Source: Puffinus mauretanicus
Taxonomy: Eukaryota > Chordata > Aves > Procellariiformes > Procellariidae
Assembly: GCA_023333565.1 (NCBI GenBank)
Contig: JAJKFH010002781.1
Span: forward strand, 1 to 64,000
Length of the DNA: 64,000 bases
Direction of reading: 5' to 3'
Under the pieces are notes generated by a model. It was given only the letters and a program-made list of their open reading frames with translations. It was not told the DNA's origin and ran no database searches. A program made the translations under genes and the position numbers. This document shows positions 38,176-51,799 of the stretch, piece after piece. The first letter of the stretch is position 1; each line of letters begins with the position of its first letter.

Positions 38176-41100
38176 TGCTGTTCTGACTATTGTATATATG
38201 TTCTTGGGTTTTGCATTAGTATTTTGCGCACTTAAAAAGGTAAAAGATTTATAAACAAGATAATATTATAAGAGGCAATAGTGTTCACACAGGTTTTGGG
38301 ATTGCATGGCATATTCGCTTAAGAGAACAAAGATGACAGGGCTTCTTGTGAACCTGGAGTCTCTCACACTGCAATCAAGTGTATTGCCACAGGTGTACAC
38401 CACATGAACAGGTGAAAATATGATTGTAGATGATGGTGATGACTTTTGTAATCATGTTCTCGCAACAGTCATGTATTGAAAGCTTTTTTGTTTGGTGGGT
38501 GGGTAAGGGTAAGAAGTTTCTTTGGCGTGAGGGAAAGGTGCTTAATAGTGTCAATAGTACAATATTTTATTTATCGCTGTGCTAATAGTACTAGAAGTAT
38601 ATGGGCTTGTGATGAAGAGTAGATAGGGCCAGAAAATAGAAGGAATTGTGACAGTAGCTGATATGGTAGGCACAATCAGATAGCTAGACTCTGCCGTCAA
38701 ATTAACTCCAGTGATTATTTTGAGTCCTTCCTGTTTGTGTGGAAATGGGTTTCTGAGTCTTTTCCAAGTTTGAACTTGTATCACTGTCATTTTGGTTTAT
38801 ACATGCAGAAACCGAGACATTTATTTTTAGTACTGAAAGCTTCCAAGTCAAGGCAGAATGGAAAGCAATTGGAGTGAAAGATAAAAGATAAATGTGATTC
38901 CATTCATAGTTTACTGGGAACCTGAGAGAGGGAAGGGAGGCTGCCACCAGATTATCAAGAGTTTTCTCCTTCCCTCCACAGCAGCATTTTCTGATTCTTG
39001 ATAGAGGTTGACAGATGAGTTGTTTTTGGAATCATGTTTTGGTTAACCAGGAGGAAATTAGAAATATCTTGATTATTGAACAGAGCAGTCAGTATTCTAC
39101 CATATGAAAGCGTTATACATATGTGTCTCTGATATAATTTACGTTTATGGAATAATAAAAGATAACCCTTTAGTCACCATGTGTAGTGCATTTTGGGAAT
39201 GAGTAAGCAGTTACTTGTCACAGCACTCATAGCGTCTATTAACTGGAATTGATTCACTATTACTGCAACTTCTCTATGATCTGCCCTGTAAAGGAATTGT
39301 TTGTTTTAGACTTGCAGCATCAATATGATTTTTAGTGAAGTGTTTCAAAGGAATGATCGATATGTCTTTACAAAGGGTTTAACTCTTCATTGCATTTTAC
39401 TAACCATGATGGACATGCATCCATCTCACTGATGGTTGAGTGAGGCTGTGTGACTTTCTGCACTCCGAATTTTAGCTGCTGAGTGAACATAAGCAAAGGA
39501 CTGGTATCTGTTTACTGTTAATTCTTCCTAGTGCTTAACCCACAGCCCAGTACCTTGCCAGAGAAGACTTAATGGCCCTAGATATCTCTCTCAGTTCTTT
39601 GTAGAAAAGGCTCCCCAGGCTGGCAACTGTGTGGAACAGGTTCTAAGAAATGGGGATTGCTTCAATAGAGTAAAACTAACTTTGTAATTTCCTCTGTAGG
39701 TAGAATACAGGAATGTAAGGGCTTATTATCACAATAATTTGTCTGCTTAGGCTTATAAATAGCAGTATTGTGAAGATCATGTTACAGGAAGTGTGACCAG
39801 AGGTAAATACAGTCATGGTTATGATTGCCACCAAGTGTGTAATGTTTACCTAGGTGATTGAATCACTCATCTGATAACAAGATGTTGCTGTCTTCAGAGG
39901 ATTACAGAAACCACTGTCTTTGAAGGTACTCTGTTGGAACTGATCTGTTGTCCCAGTCAAAGCAATGATGAATTTTGGCAACACTTGGAGAGCATGTTTG
40001 TGCTGCAGTACAGAGATACGGTTGCAGCTCTGTGTATCTGATCTGGCTTTAAACTGGCTACAAAGTATGTAGCTTTGGTGTACCAGCAGCAGTATTTGTT
40101 ATGAGATTCTGTAGCCAAGAATTTAAAATCTTGGGCAAATTTGTGCAGCCTATGGAGAGGTTTGCCACAACTGCATTACTAATAGTGCCTGAGCAAGCTA
40201 CTTTGAGAGAGAGTGAGCAAATGTGCCCTCCTTTGGATACCTTGGACAGAAACGCTATGGATGCTATATAGCTCTGTAGGATTTTCTTCTTCTGAGACTA
40301 TTTTAACAACAAATCATGAATCTCACAAGAGGATTTATGACAAATCACTGGTCTTGAAAGGATCAGTGTTCATCTTTCTTCTTTTTACAGTGGTTTTAGA
40401 GAGCCATTTTAAATCTGTTTAGGTTTTTGTTATGTTCAATTTAAATTTTTGGTGGAAAAGGATCCCACTAGTCTCTATAATTAGAGACATTACAAGAAGC
40501 AGAAGTCCAGGTAAACTAATTAAGGCTTAATTAAGTTTTAAAACCACCAGTTCTCATGGAAGTTTGATACAGTTAATGTCTTATACTATAATAACTTGGA
40601 ACAACAAATTATTGAAATATCAAACCAGATTAAGTCTGTATTATTCTACAGAAACTTTTAATAGAGAACACATTATAACCAGCTTGCTAGGAGATGACAC
40701 AAGTCAACAAGGTCTGTTGGCCTTGAATACTTAATGCTTGTTGATGTATGCATAACTAGCAATTCTTACAGCGCTCAAGCACCTTGCATCCCTCAGGAGA
40801 ACCGAAGTTAAAATCTGAAGCTGAAGAGACCACATTTTCACTGGCCATGGTTCTTTTCACAAGGATAAGTTTGTCTGACATTCATGACCTAAAAATGATA
40901 TGGTTATCAGAAATGGTTTCTTAGAAGTCACTAATAATGCAGAAATCCATGGTCCAGCGCTGATTTTACAAAGTGAAAATTACTTGCTTTAAGCCTTTTT
41001 TTTAAAAGCTAATGCGGGTCCATCTGTGGTAATTCAGAGTTGAATGGGCATATAAAAGAACAAAATACGGAATGTTTTGTAATAATTGTAAGAAATCTAA

Positions 41101-43984
41101 GTTACCTGTCCTGAAGTTTCTTAGTCTTTATTATGAACCTGCCATCAGCTTTAAAAGAAAGCTTAAAATAAATTTTATAGTGTTTGGGAAACTAAAATAT
41201 TTTTGATGCAGTTACCTTCTTTTGAAAACCTTTTTGTATGATGCTGTCTTTCATAGTCCACATGAAGATTATGGAATAAGAAAATCATGGGGGTTGGGAG
41301 GTGACAGAGGACATACACGAAAAACTTCATCTGTGTTTTCCTCAGCGTACTCTACGTTGGCATAGCGGGAATGAGTCTTGCAGGTGTTTATTTTTTCCTA
41401 CCCTTAGATGTTAAAAGAATTATTTTCATTTTCTGGTTTAAAGCAGTTAAAATAGTAAAAAAATATTTCCAGTAATGTTTAGTCACTGCTCTGTTTCTTA
41501 GTAAAATACTCTTAGAAAAATTAAATAAGGTGTTCCTCAACAGAAGTGATTCCAGTATTCAAAATCTCATGATATAGAAGCTTTGTAATGAGAAGGTTAT
41601 TTCAAAAACTTACATTCAACTTAATTTAAACAGCTGTTTAGTTCTTTATGTTATTTGGTATTTGGTGCAGCAAGATAAAATGGTTGAATGCGTAAGCATT
41701 CAAGGATCAAACATATCAAATGGGTAGTTCAGACCTTTCAGCTTGGTTCCTGGAAGTAAGTCATATACGTGAAAAAACCTCAGAGCAATGAGTATGGGCA
41801 GCGCTATTTAGCTAAACTCTTTTGCCTTTGTATCTTCATTCATGTGCTTAGGGATGGAGAAGGCAACCCCCTAGCTGAATGAGACTTCTAGGGAATTATT
41901 AATTTTTCTTTTACAGCGGCCAAGAGAAGTCTAAGCAGTAGCAGAGATAACGCAACAAATTGTCTATAAGCTTTCCTGTATCCTAGGAACACCAGGGTCA
42001 ATTCTAGCAGCCTGTGCTGTGTTAGAGTTGACATTCATTGCTCCTCTTGACTTATGAAACCTGTACTTCTACAGGTTTGTTTAAGTTTAAGAGAAACAGT
42101 TTTAAGAGACAGTGAAGTTTTGGATCATCTGAGATTAAAAAGAGATGTTACTTCCTTTTAAGTGAGAATGTTCCCATCTGCAGGAAGAAATGGCAAAATA
42201 GCGTTACATTAGACATGACTTCATAAAAGGGTTTTGCATTTGCTTCACTGTGTCTTGTTCAGAAGTCAAGGTCTTGTAAGTGCTACACGGTCTCTGTTTT
42301 CTACAAAGTGCCAGTATTTCCTTCAGTGGATATATGCAAGTGGATTATTTTTATTTTTTTTAATCCCCAGGCATTAAGAAAGTAACTGCTTTGTATGCCT
42401 GCTTTGGGAGATAGTATGATTTGAGTACAGAACCTTATTCCAATGTGTAGTCAGATAGTAAAGCTGTACTCCAAAACAGGAGTTGGCCTATCTGTGGCAT
42501 CTGTAAAGAGTCCTTGAAGCTTATCAGTCAGGTTGGCTAGATTTGTCTTCAGATTATATTTTATTATATGGCATCTACTGATGGATTTTACTCCTATTTT
42601 TTACTGAACATTAGTTACTCTATTACTTTTATTCATATGAACATGTTTTTTAGTACTGTCTGGGGTTTTTTTGCAAATTGAGTCTGGTGAATTGGCAACT
42701 CTGCTTGTGCTTTAGTCCCATGCGTTCTGTGATGGCACACTGTTTTAAAGGCTTTTTTATTGCTAAAGGTGAATCTCCCCTCCCTATTTCCATGCCATGC
42801 TGAAGATTATTGTCTCTTCAGTCTGCCCACAGCTGCAGCATCCTATAGCAGGAAAGAAAAAAAAAAAAAGCTATGTAGTTGTGCTAAAACCGTTAAGCGG
42901 CTAAATGACAGTCTTGTTCACTTTCTTTCATCTGAAGAGTTTCAGCTATCCAAGTATCTTCAGCCTAGTAGATTGTGTTAGGCTTTGAATCCACAAATGT
43001 ATGAGAGAGAAACATTTCTGAGGTTTTCCAAAGGTATACCAGGTTTCTACATGAAAATTAAGGCTCTGCAGATTTTGACAAGTAGATGTTTTCCTTTTCT
43101 CCTGAGCAAAATCATTATCTTTGTAAGTGGCATCTGCAAGAGAGGCATCAAAAATCCACGTATCAGTAAAGATCTCGAGATAGAAATGTTTATGGAGTGA
43201 CTGAACTTGTTCCATCTGAAAATAAAAATCTCCATTTCAGAATTGTAGCAGATACTCCAAATGTCTTGTGTCTTTATCTTCAACCTCCTACGGAACAGTA
43301 TAAACAAAATGTTTGAAGCTCGGTTGTTTTTTTATCTTGGACCAGAAAACAATACTTCTTTTTGTCTTGTCTTTTTCCTTTCTGTATTGATGGCTACAGT
43401 TCAAATGTGGAAAACAAGAAAGTATGAACTCCCAAATGGATTTCTGTAATTAATACATCCACTTGACAACAGTATCATCCCAGAGATTCATTTAACTGGC
43501 ATTTTTCTTGTGTTCTTTTTTCCTTTATCACTTGTCACACCCTGTCTTTGAATATTATAGGCATGCACATGTTGGAGAGCATGTTTGTAATAAGCTTTCC
43601 TTTCCTAATGAAAATATGGTCAGTGTAGCAATATTCTTCCTTTTACCCTCATTTGATGGAATTTTCTGTATTAATCCCTTCAGTTCGGATTATATGTATT
43701 TTTAATGTCTTTTTTAAGCTGTATGCATTAGCAACACTTAATTTCTGCATTCTGCCATGAATGTGAAGTATTTAGCATTGTGCATATTTTACAGTTGGTA
43801 TGTCTTAATTATTGTTTAAATTTTTAGAAGTTACTGGATTTGGAAGAATTATCTGAAAGGACAAAATAGGAGGTGGAGTCAAGTGGAAGTGTATCCTCAT
43901 CAACTCTGCAGTCAGCCCCCATTCCTTTGAGTGCAAGGCAACCCAGCTGTGAGGATTGCTGGCCACACTCTCATCAGAGAAAGA

Positions 43985-44012
43985 AGGGGGGGAGGGGGGA
44001 GGAGAGAGAGAA
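43985..44012. repeat. G-rich / GA-rich tract
   Basis: Runs of seven and six G separated by A, then GGAGAGAGAG. Quadruplex-prone on the + strand. Confidence 0.8.
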
Positions 44013-47000
44013 GAAATTAGCAAGACAAAATTCCTCTCTATCAATCCTATCTTTACACAAATTCAGACTTCTGAGTTCCCATACGTGAGAGTGTAACTTA
44101 ATTTCCAAATTACATGATGAAAGCACATCTGTCCCAAAATTAATACCTCTTGAGAATATCATAATTGTATATACTGAAAATAATTAGTATCTGTAATTTG
44201 CAAGTCATAAATGTCTAATTTTTAGCGAAGTTGTTTGTTTCCATTTAAGATAAATTCTCAATTTAATATCCAAAGCAACATTCGACTATACTACAAAGGG
44301 GCCAGAATTGTTTAAAAACAGAGAACCCCCTCACCCCCCAAAATACAAAGACACAAAATGGTATATGCTGAATTCTGTTGCAGAATATAATATTAGATTT
44401 CTGCAAGAACTTTGTAATTACTGTAATAATTTTTATTGGATAATACGTATTTTTTTCTCACTGAAGCAATTCATGCTGACTGATCTTGCAATAGAACCAG
44501 CAGATACCAAGCTACCCATTGACCACCTATCAAGCGCTAAGATTGAATGTAGAATTTGAATTTGGTAGAATTTATCTTTTTATGTATATGTGCATGTATA
44601 TATATGTGTATGACTAATGTCATTAAGATTAATACAGCTATTTAGAAGTATTAGATTGTCTTCCAGTAGTGTTGGTGATGCTTTTTCACACTATTCGTTA
44701 GTATTTGCATGTGGTTTTTATGCTTGTTTGAAGGAAGCAATTAATCAAATTCCCCCTCCCTCCTACTGCTTTCTACCTCTTTTTCTTTCTGTGATAAGGG
44801 ATTTACACGTCTTGTTCCTTTAATGGGGCATATTTTGGGGATCACCTTGTTAGGTGTTTGTTAAATTTTTTTTAACCCAATCAGTGAAGTAGCAATAATT
44901 GAGTAAACTGAGTTGTGATATGGTCCTTGAGAAAGTTTCCTGGCTGATTAAACATAAGGTAGTTTTAGGATCGAACACCCCTGCTCCCTCCTCAACTCCT
45001 TAAGTGAAAGAGACTGAAATACCTTGTAGGGAATTCTTAATTAAAATTCTGTATGATCTGACTTGTCTTTGGAGACTTCCCAACAAGAGTGAGTCAGGCA
45101 TCTTAAGGACTTAGAATTAACAAAATAAGCCTGTATTACCTGCCAAGAAATGGTCAGGGATTACTCCAAAGTGTTATTTTCAACGTTTTCTGCTGAGTCC
45201 GTTTGTGAAGGGCTTCATGAGGCTAGTGGCAAGATGCCGCTCAGTAATTAGTTGTCATTCAGAAAAAAGCTTGAGGAGCAAATACCTATTTGGGGAGCAT
45301 CTGCGATTGTAGTGAAAATAAGTAAAATGATCTAGGAGTGATTACAAGCTTTCATAATGGGAAGTACATTTAGCTTCTATATAAATTAAACTGGTGCCTT
45401 TCTAGACACAGATCTGTGCATGAGAAGCCAGCATCATAACCAAGGCTTAGTCTCTTATATTGATGGAGTTGGTGTGATTACTGGCCAGTTCTTTTTCCAG
45501 ATAAAAGTCATCTAGTCAGATCTTTTTCCCTCCCCTTCTCTCCACTCTCATTTTAATTGCAGGTAACTCTTTAGCTACAAATTTTTCCACTTTCTCTTTA
45601 TCCTGTAGTGGTGAGACACTAAACTGTCTGGAATAGATCAAACATGATACAGCGCTAAGAGGCTGTTTAAAAACTGTGTTTCAATAGGAAAGACCTTCAG
45701 AGTCAAAAACAGAGGCAGCATGACATCCTTAAAATAAAAGAAAACGCAAGATGTACCTCTCCCACTGTGTGTGGTAGTTTCTTCAGATTAATTCTTCTAG
45801 CAGACTTCAATAGTTGTTTTTAGGACATTCCAACCATGTCTGAATAGTGATATTAACAAAGAAGTTTTGCTTTTTATGTCTCTTAAGTGTTTTGGAACTC
45901 TTAGGGCAGCCTTCAACTTTGGAACTGATATGTTGGAGCATTGTCCTGCTTATAGAAGGTGATGGAGTAGATGTTTGGAAAATGTCGTTCCTAGTGGTTA
46001 GAAACAGGATAAACTTTAAAGTGTGCCCCGTTTTGCCCCTCACTTGAGGACTGTCTGCCAAAAACTGAGGAATAAGAAATCTGCCCAAAGTGTACAAAGC
46101 ACTGGAAGAATCTACTCTTGATGCTGGAGTGCTGGAAACATTAATGCTAAATATCCATCCATCTTTAGGCAGTTCCCGTGACTTTTGGCATTTACAGAAT
46201 TTAGATGGTGACATATGAGATAATTTCAGTTGCTGGTATTAATCATCAATGATCTCCACAAGTGATCTGAATGAAAATGAATACCATCTGTAATAATCCA
46301 TACCTTCAAATAATGAGTATTTAATGTAATATCCTTCCTCCCCAGAGAAAATAAAGTCCTTGCTGTTAGCTTCCACTCAGATTTCTGGAATGGAAGCAAA
46401 ACTGGCCCTGCCTGTGTGTTTCCTCGTCCGACTTGCAAAGAGGTTGGCATTCAGTACTGATAGAGCAGGGAAACTTTCTGGGCACCAAAATACTAACGCT
46501 GAAATCATGGTGCAGTAGAGATGTATTTTCTCCTGGTACTAAGGTTTTTCAGCTTCTGTTACAGTTGTCCTTGTGAAAAGAGCACTGGACACAAAAATGT
46601 ACTGGATGAGAGACAGTCTGAAGAGGGACAGAATTGTTCCAGCAGCAGGAAATTTTTGGAGAGGAGGTGATAGCGTTGGTTTGGGACTAATCTGTTCACC
46701 TTCAGTGAAGAGATGAGGATCAACAAGAAGTGCCAACTCTTCCACTCCCTTGGCAGGGCAGTGGACAAATGAGCCTGGGAACTCTGGAAGGTGCTGTTTT
46801 GTTCTCATCTTGTTGCTTTAGTTGAACATTTAATACCTGCAGTTACATCAGCAGAGCAGTTAAAATTTGAGTTAAAATTATTAAGATTCAAATTAGTTTC
46901 CTAGTTTAGGAAAGAAGGGGGTTTGGTGTTCTTTTCTTCCCTTCTCCCTCAAGGCTTATGACAGGGAAGAATGAAAATCCTTAAGTTAGGTGAGTGAATC

Positions 47001-48229
47001 ATTACATTGCAGTTGATTTGGTCACAGAAAACTGAGTCCACAGATAACTGTGGCCAGTTGATTTGGGGATGGGAGGGGAAGTGCCTGCCACCAGAGGAGA
47101 AGCTATTGGACTATCTTTTAGTGTTTTACTAAAACATTACTTTCATGTTCGTTACTTTGCAGATACTTAAGATACTTTGTTTGCAAGTGATCTTAAATGG
47201 GGTGTGAAAATAGTAATATAACTTAAGGCTTTAAAAAAAACAAAGATTATGCTCCACTCTCTTGCCACTGCTTTATTATTTTAAAGATTTTACTTTTGGT
47301 ACTAAAAGAACAAAAATCTACTGTGAGCTGTGGATTCATAGGAGGAAATAAATGGCTTTTTCTGACGCGTTAGCTATCTGGGTTAGGAAAGATGCTGCCC
47401 AAAAGCTCCCTTTGGATTATAGAAGTTTTTTTAAAAATGTAAAAGTGTTACACATTTAATGAGTATGTCTGACGACTTTTTGGGCAAAAGTCAATTTCTT
47501 GAGAAGAAACCTGTAAAATGTTTGTCTTGTTGGACAAGGCTGTCTCACCTTTGTGACATACCAGCACACTCACAGAGGTAAAAATATTCCTTTATTCCCC
47601 ATTCTGTTCTGTATTGTTGCTTTCCATACTGACTGCTCAGTAGAGATCTTCCATACCTTTCTATTTCCAGAGGTGTGTTATAGACAGTAGCTGCCATCTC
47701 CACGTACTGTTTTTTTCGGGGAGCAAAATGATATATACTGAACTGCCTAATAATCAACCTCATTCTCAAACATTTAAGCATATCTAATAATAGTATTTCA
47801 TTATTATAGCGAATGCTTAAAAAAATTGAGTTTTAAAACTTTTTTGCTGAACATGAAAGTAGTAAGGTAGTTCTTCCAGCTGCTCAGAAAGTTAGGAAGT
47901 TACTGGAAAGTAGTTAAATGGGAGAAAAATCTTCCCCTTTTTCCAGAGTGCAAGACGTCTACTTCAATGAAGTTGTGCTTAATGCTAAGATGTTAGCTTT
48001 TCAGGGAGGTGTTTCTTACTGAAGAATTACTTTGTGGCATTGTCTAAAGGAAAATGTAGACACTGGTGTTGTTTCTTTTTAGTTGTTTTTTTTTAACCCA
48101 GCAACCATTTTTTTAGAGCAAAATTGTATTAAAGCTATCAGTTTACGAAAGCTCTGCTACTTCTTCAGAGAGGCTTGGGGCCATCCTCAGATCTTTAATT
48201 GCTTTTACATCTTTCGCAAGAGAAAGACA

Positions 48230-48520
48230 AGAATGCGCTTTTCTTGAACTTAACAGTTTGGGCAATTTTCTATAATCCAGTAAATACAAATTGTATCTTG
48301 ATTATCCATCTATGTCTGTCGAGCAAATTTTAATAGATGAATGAATGAGTCAAATCCTATGCATGGAAATATACAAATATGCAAAATATGGGTCTAATTA
48401 CAAGGCTGCTAAATTTACACAAGGTCAGGTAAACAAGGCACTGTGTAATGATTATTAATTGTTAATAATGCCTTTGGCAAAACACATTTCTGCTCTGAAC
48501 ACCTAACATTTTTGCCTTTT
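48230..48520. promoter_or_regulatory. Candidate conserved non-coding element
   Basis: A repeat-free stretch with a dense homeodomain cluster at 48,446-48,470 (TAATG, ATTATTAATTG, TTAATAATG in succession), 'gtctaattacaag' near 48,391 and octamer-like 'tatgcaaaat' near 48,379. It resembles forebrain-type enhancers, but this is inference from words alone. Confidence 0.3.
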
Positions 48521-48705
48521 TAGTATTATGAAACAGCCAAATTGATCAGTTATTAGAAAAAACAAAATACATTCTTTTCTCCCATTTTTCTTCTACCTTA
48601 CCTCCATAATTGCTTACTAATTATTTCTGAGTAGTGGAAAGGATACTGTTCTGAAAAATAAAAGTACATTCAATAGTTATGTATGAAAGTTCCACAGTAA
48701 AAACT

Positions 48706-48757
48706 GAATAAATTCATTAACATTCATTCATTGACTAAATGAATAAATTCATTAACA
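48706..48757. repeat. 17-bp direct repeat, 35-bp spacing
   Basis: gaataaattcattaaca occurs at 48,706-48,722 and 48,741-48,757, with CATT repeats between. A local duplication. Confidence 0.8.
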
Positions 48758-50414
48758 GATAACTTTTTTCCTCATAAGGTAGCACTAGAAGCGTAAAAGC
48801 TCCTACAGTCTGTTGTCCTATGTGATGAAGAAGAGCCATTTTTTCTGTTTTATAGTTATCCTTTGAAACTGTTTTTAATTTTTTAAAAGTGCTCAGTCTG
48901 CCCTGCCTTAATTCTGTTGCCTTTTCCTTCACCCTCATCCACATATGTTTAAACTTACCTGTCTCTTTTCTCTTGTCTCTTTTGGCCCACTGTAAATGTT
49001 TGTCATGTGGCTGTAAGACAGAGGAATTTGCAGGAAAGGAGAGAAGGCTGAAATGGGAAATAGGAGGTTCTGTTGTGAAATGAAATTAAACAAAACATGC
49101 AAATACAAATTTACTTTCTTTGCTAGGTATATATTATTATATTGGGTTGTAAAGTTGTATGAACAAACAGTTAATTTGGACAGGAATGGTGAGGGAGGTT
49201 GCAGGTAGAAAAACCTATCTATAATGCATTTCATAGTTTTGCCCGAAATTTTTCTCTGGTTTTGCAAGTACAGTCCTCTCCCATTGTAAACTGTGCAGCA
49301 TCCCTAACTTTCTTTCAGCAGTACCACTTGCTTTCTATAGCACTGCCACAATCATAAAATAACACATTCTGAAGATGGAACGAGTTTAAACCTCATGAGG
49401 AATCAAATACTCAAGTTTGGTTTAAATACTGAGAAAAATGTTCAGTCTTTTATGCTTGTTTAGGTCATTGCAGCCCAAAAATATAGACTGATGAAGTATT
49501 AAGCTATGAACAAAGGAGGTTTATTTAATGAAGGAATTTGCCTAGTGTAGTATTGGTCTCTGACATTAGCTGGATGCTTAATGATTCAAGGAACTCCCTC
49601 AAAGACAAATATTTTCAATAAAACTTTTTGTAGGAGATGCAAGTTCCTAGTTAGTGGCTGACTTTTCTGATAAAACTGGAAGTGTTTTCACCTGTATGAC
49701 TGCACAAGTCTACTGCAGGTACAGCTTCTGTATGGCACTTCATGGCAAGGAGTTCCAAAGGCTATTTGATAGCATTTAAAATATTTCTATTTTTCACTGC
49801 TGTGGTTTTGTCATCTTTTCAGCTTCACTGAAATTCTATTTTGAATTGCAAAGAAAGGTAAACAAAACAACAAGTTTATCATCTGTATACTTCATTGTTC
49901 GCATTTCTAGGCTTGCTTTTGTCAACTTCTATTTTCATTGACTGTCTTTTGCACTCCTTTTATTCCTCTTTTGCCACAATAGTGGTGGCAAAACTAAATA
50001 CCAGCAGGCACTGATGTTCACTGATGTGAACTGTGGTTTTGATGGCTACACAAAGGCTGTAGCTATTTACGAAAATCCTTTTCATCTTCTATGTTTCTCA
50101 ATATTCAAGCATAGAATTGCTTAATGTAGATTGTTTTTAGCACTGCAGATGATCAAACTTATGGCAGCTACTGTATTAAACACATACCAACTTCTATTAA
50201 TCCTGAGAATTTGTAACAAAAATCTTTCTTTCAACTAGTCAAAATTTACCTTTTTTGTGATACATGTGTTTACTTTTTGTAACATGTTTGTGGTCCCTCT
50301 CAGGCTGCTCTTCTTTATTGCCAAATGTTAGTAGAAAGTGATGTTATTTCACTGTATCTCGTATGTTTATAACCACAGAAAAATTTATTGTATCATACTT
50401 TTTTTTGTATTTAT

Positions 50415-50840
50415 AGAGCTGGTTTTGTTGCTGTTCTTTGCATTGGTTTCTTCTATCTAGTTTTAGTGATGTGCCCAGGATTGTAGACAGCATTTCAAGC
50501 AAGGCCTGTCTGCTGCCTTTATACAGAGAAATGATTACCTTTAGTCCTTTGTTCAGTTTTTTCTCTGCTTCTTTCTTCTCATTCGTTTTTCCTTTTGATT
50601 AGTGTATTATTTTAGCATAATTTTTGCCTTTCAGCGTCAGTCTCTCACTGTGAGCTAACATTTATCATTCTCACATCTCTCCTCCCTCCCTCCCTTCCCA
50701 GTATGGCCAATATTATCTGTGCTGGGTTTTATATTTATGCTTTTTTATAACTTTGTATTTGTTGCATTTTTTAATCTTTCCTATTTTCCACTCCTGTAAG
50801 AACTTCTTCCAATTTGTATGTAACTGTCACCTAACCAGTT
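50415..50840 (-). mobile_element. Ancient L3/CR1-like LINE remnant, antisense
   Basis: The + strand reads like a worn copy of the antisense of a CR1-clade reverse transcriptase end: 'tttgttgctgttctttgcat', then 'gtgcccaggattgtagacagc', 'caagcaaggcctgtc' and 'tacagagaaatgattacc', in the same order as the matching words in the young CR1 at about 61,990-62,110. Further words to about 50,840 (gagctaaca; ataactttgtatttg) fit the next part of the same reading. Heavy divergence suggests an amniote-age L3-type element. Confidence 0.5.
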
Positions 50841-51799
50841 TCTACTGTTAATTGTTTTGGCTCTGAACAGAAAGCCTGAGTGGTAAACAGTCTTATAAGC
50901 TTAGCAGAGGCTAAACTTTTCCATCTTCCAACACGAGGAGCTCTCAATTCTGGTATGAATTATTTATCTTTTCTGCCACGTCAGTGTTAAAGTAAGTCTG
51001 GATTCTTTCTGGCAAATTGAGTTTGTTTGGGTCAAGCTGACCTCCATCTGAGATCCCAGAAATTTTGTCGTTTTGGGTTTTTGCAGGCATCTAATTCTTA
51101 TTTTTCTAATATCTCTTATAACATGAAACTAATACCAGTAGGTAGACTCTATTTAGCTTAGTTTTGTTACTTTCTCTAAATTATTTAAATGATCACTTTT
51201 TTCACTGTTTAAATAGTACCTATGAATGTTCACGTATCCCGAAGACCATTTGGTAATTCAGAATTATTCTTTATTTTACAACTGTGGTACTACAAACAAA
51301 AGAAAGTATGACTACATAATATGATCACTTGGACCAGGCTTGGGGCAGTTTCTGCTACTGGTTGGATTTTGGAGTTGAGTGGATTTTATCTTTTTTTTAC
51401 TAATTTCAGTAAAGTGAAGGTATATGGTACATTGTTACTGATATATTTTAATTTTATTTTATTCCCCTTCAACTTTTTTGCATATTGATAAGTTCAGTCT
51501 GTTTTGCAAACACTTGCTAAAGCTGTAATACATTTTCCCATATCTCCCTTCTCAAATTTTTACCGTTATTGATTGAAGATTCAATTGGGAAATGTGTTTA
51601 GAACCCTGCTTTCTGTGGTAATCATAGAAGTCAGTGGGAAGACAAGAAAATTGTATTGAAAGAAATTGTGTGCGTGTGTGTTTTGTGTTTCAGCATAGAT
51701 TATCTCTGCCAAAATAATAGCTGTCATTTTGTTCTTGTTATATTAGTGGCCTGTAGCTTACTACTACCCCTTTTGCCTTGCTTTTGTCCATTCGTCTAT

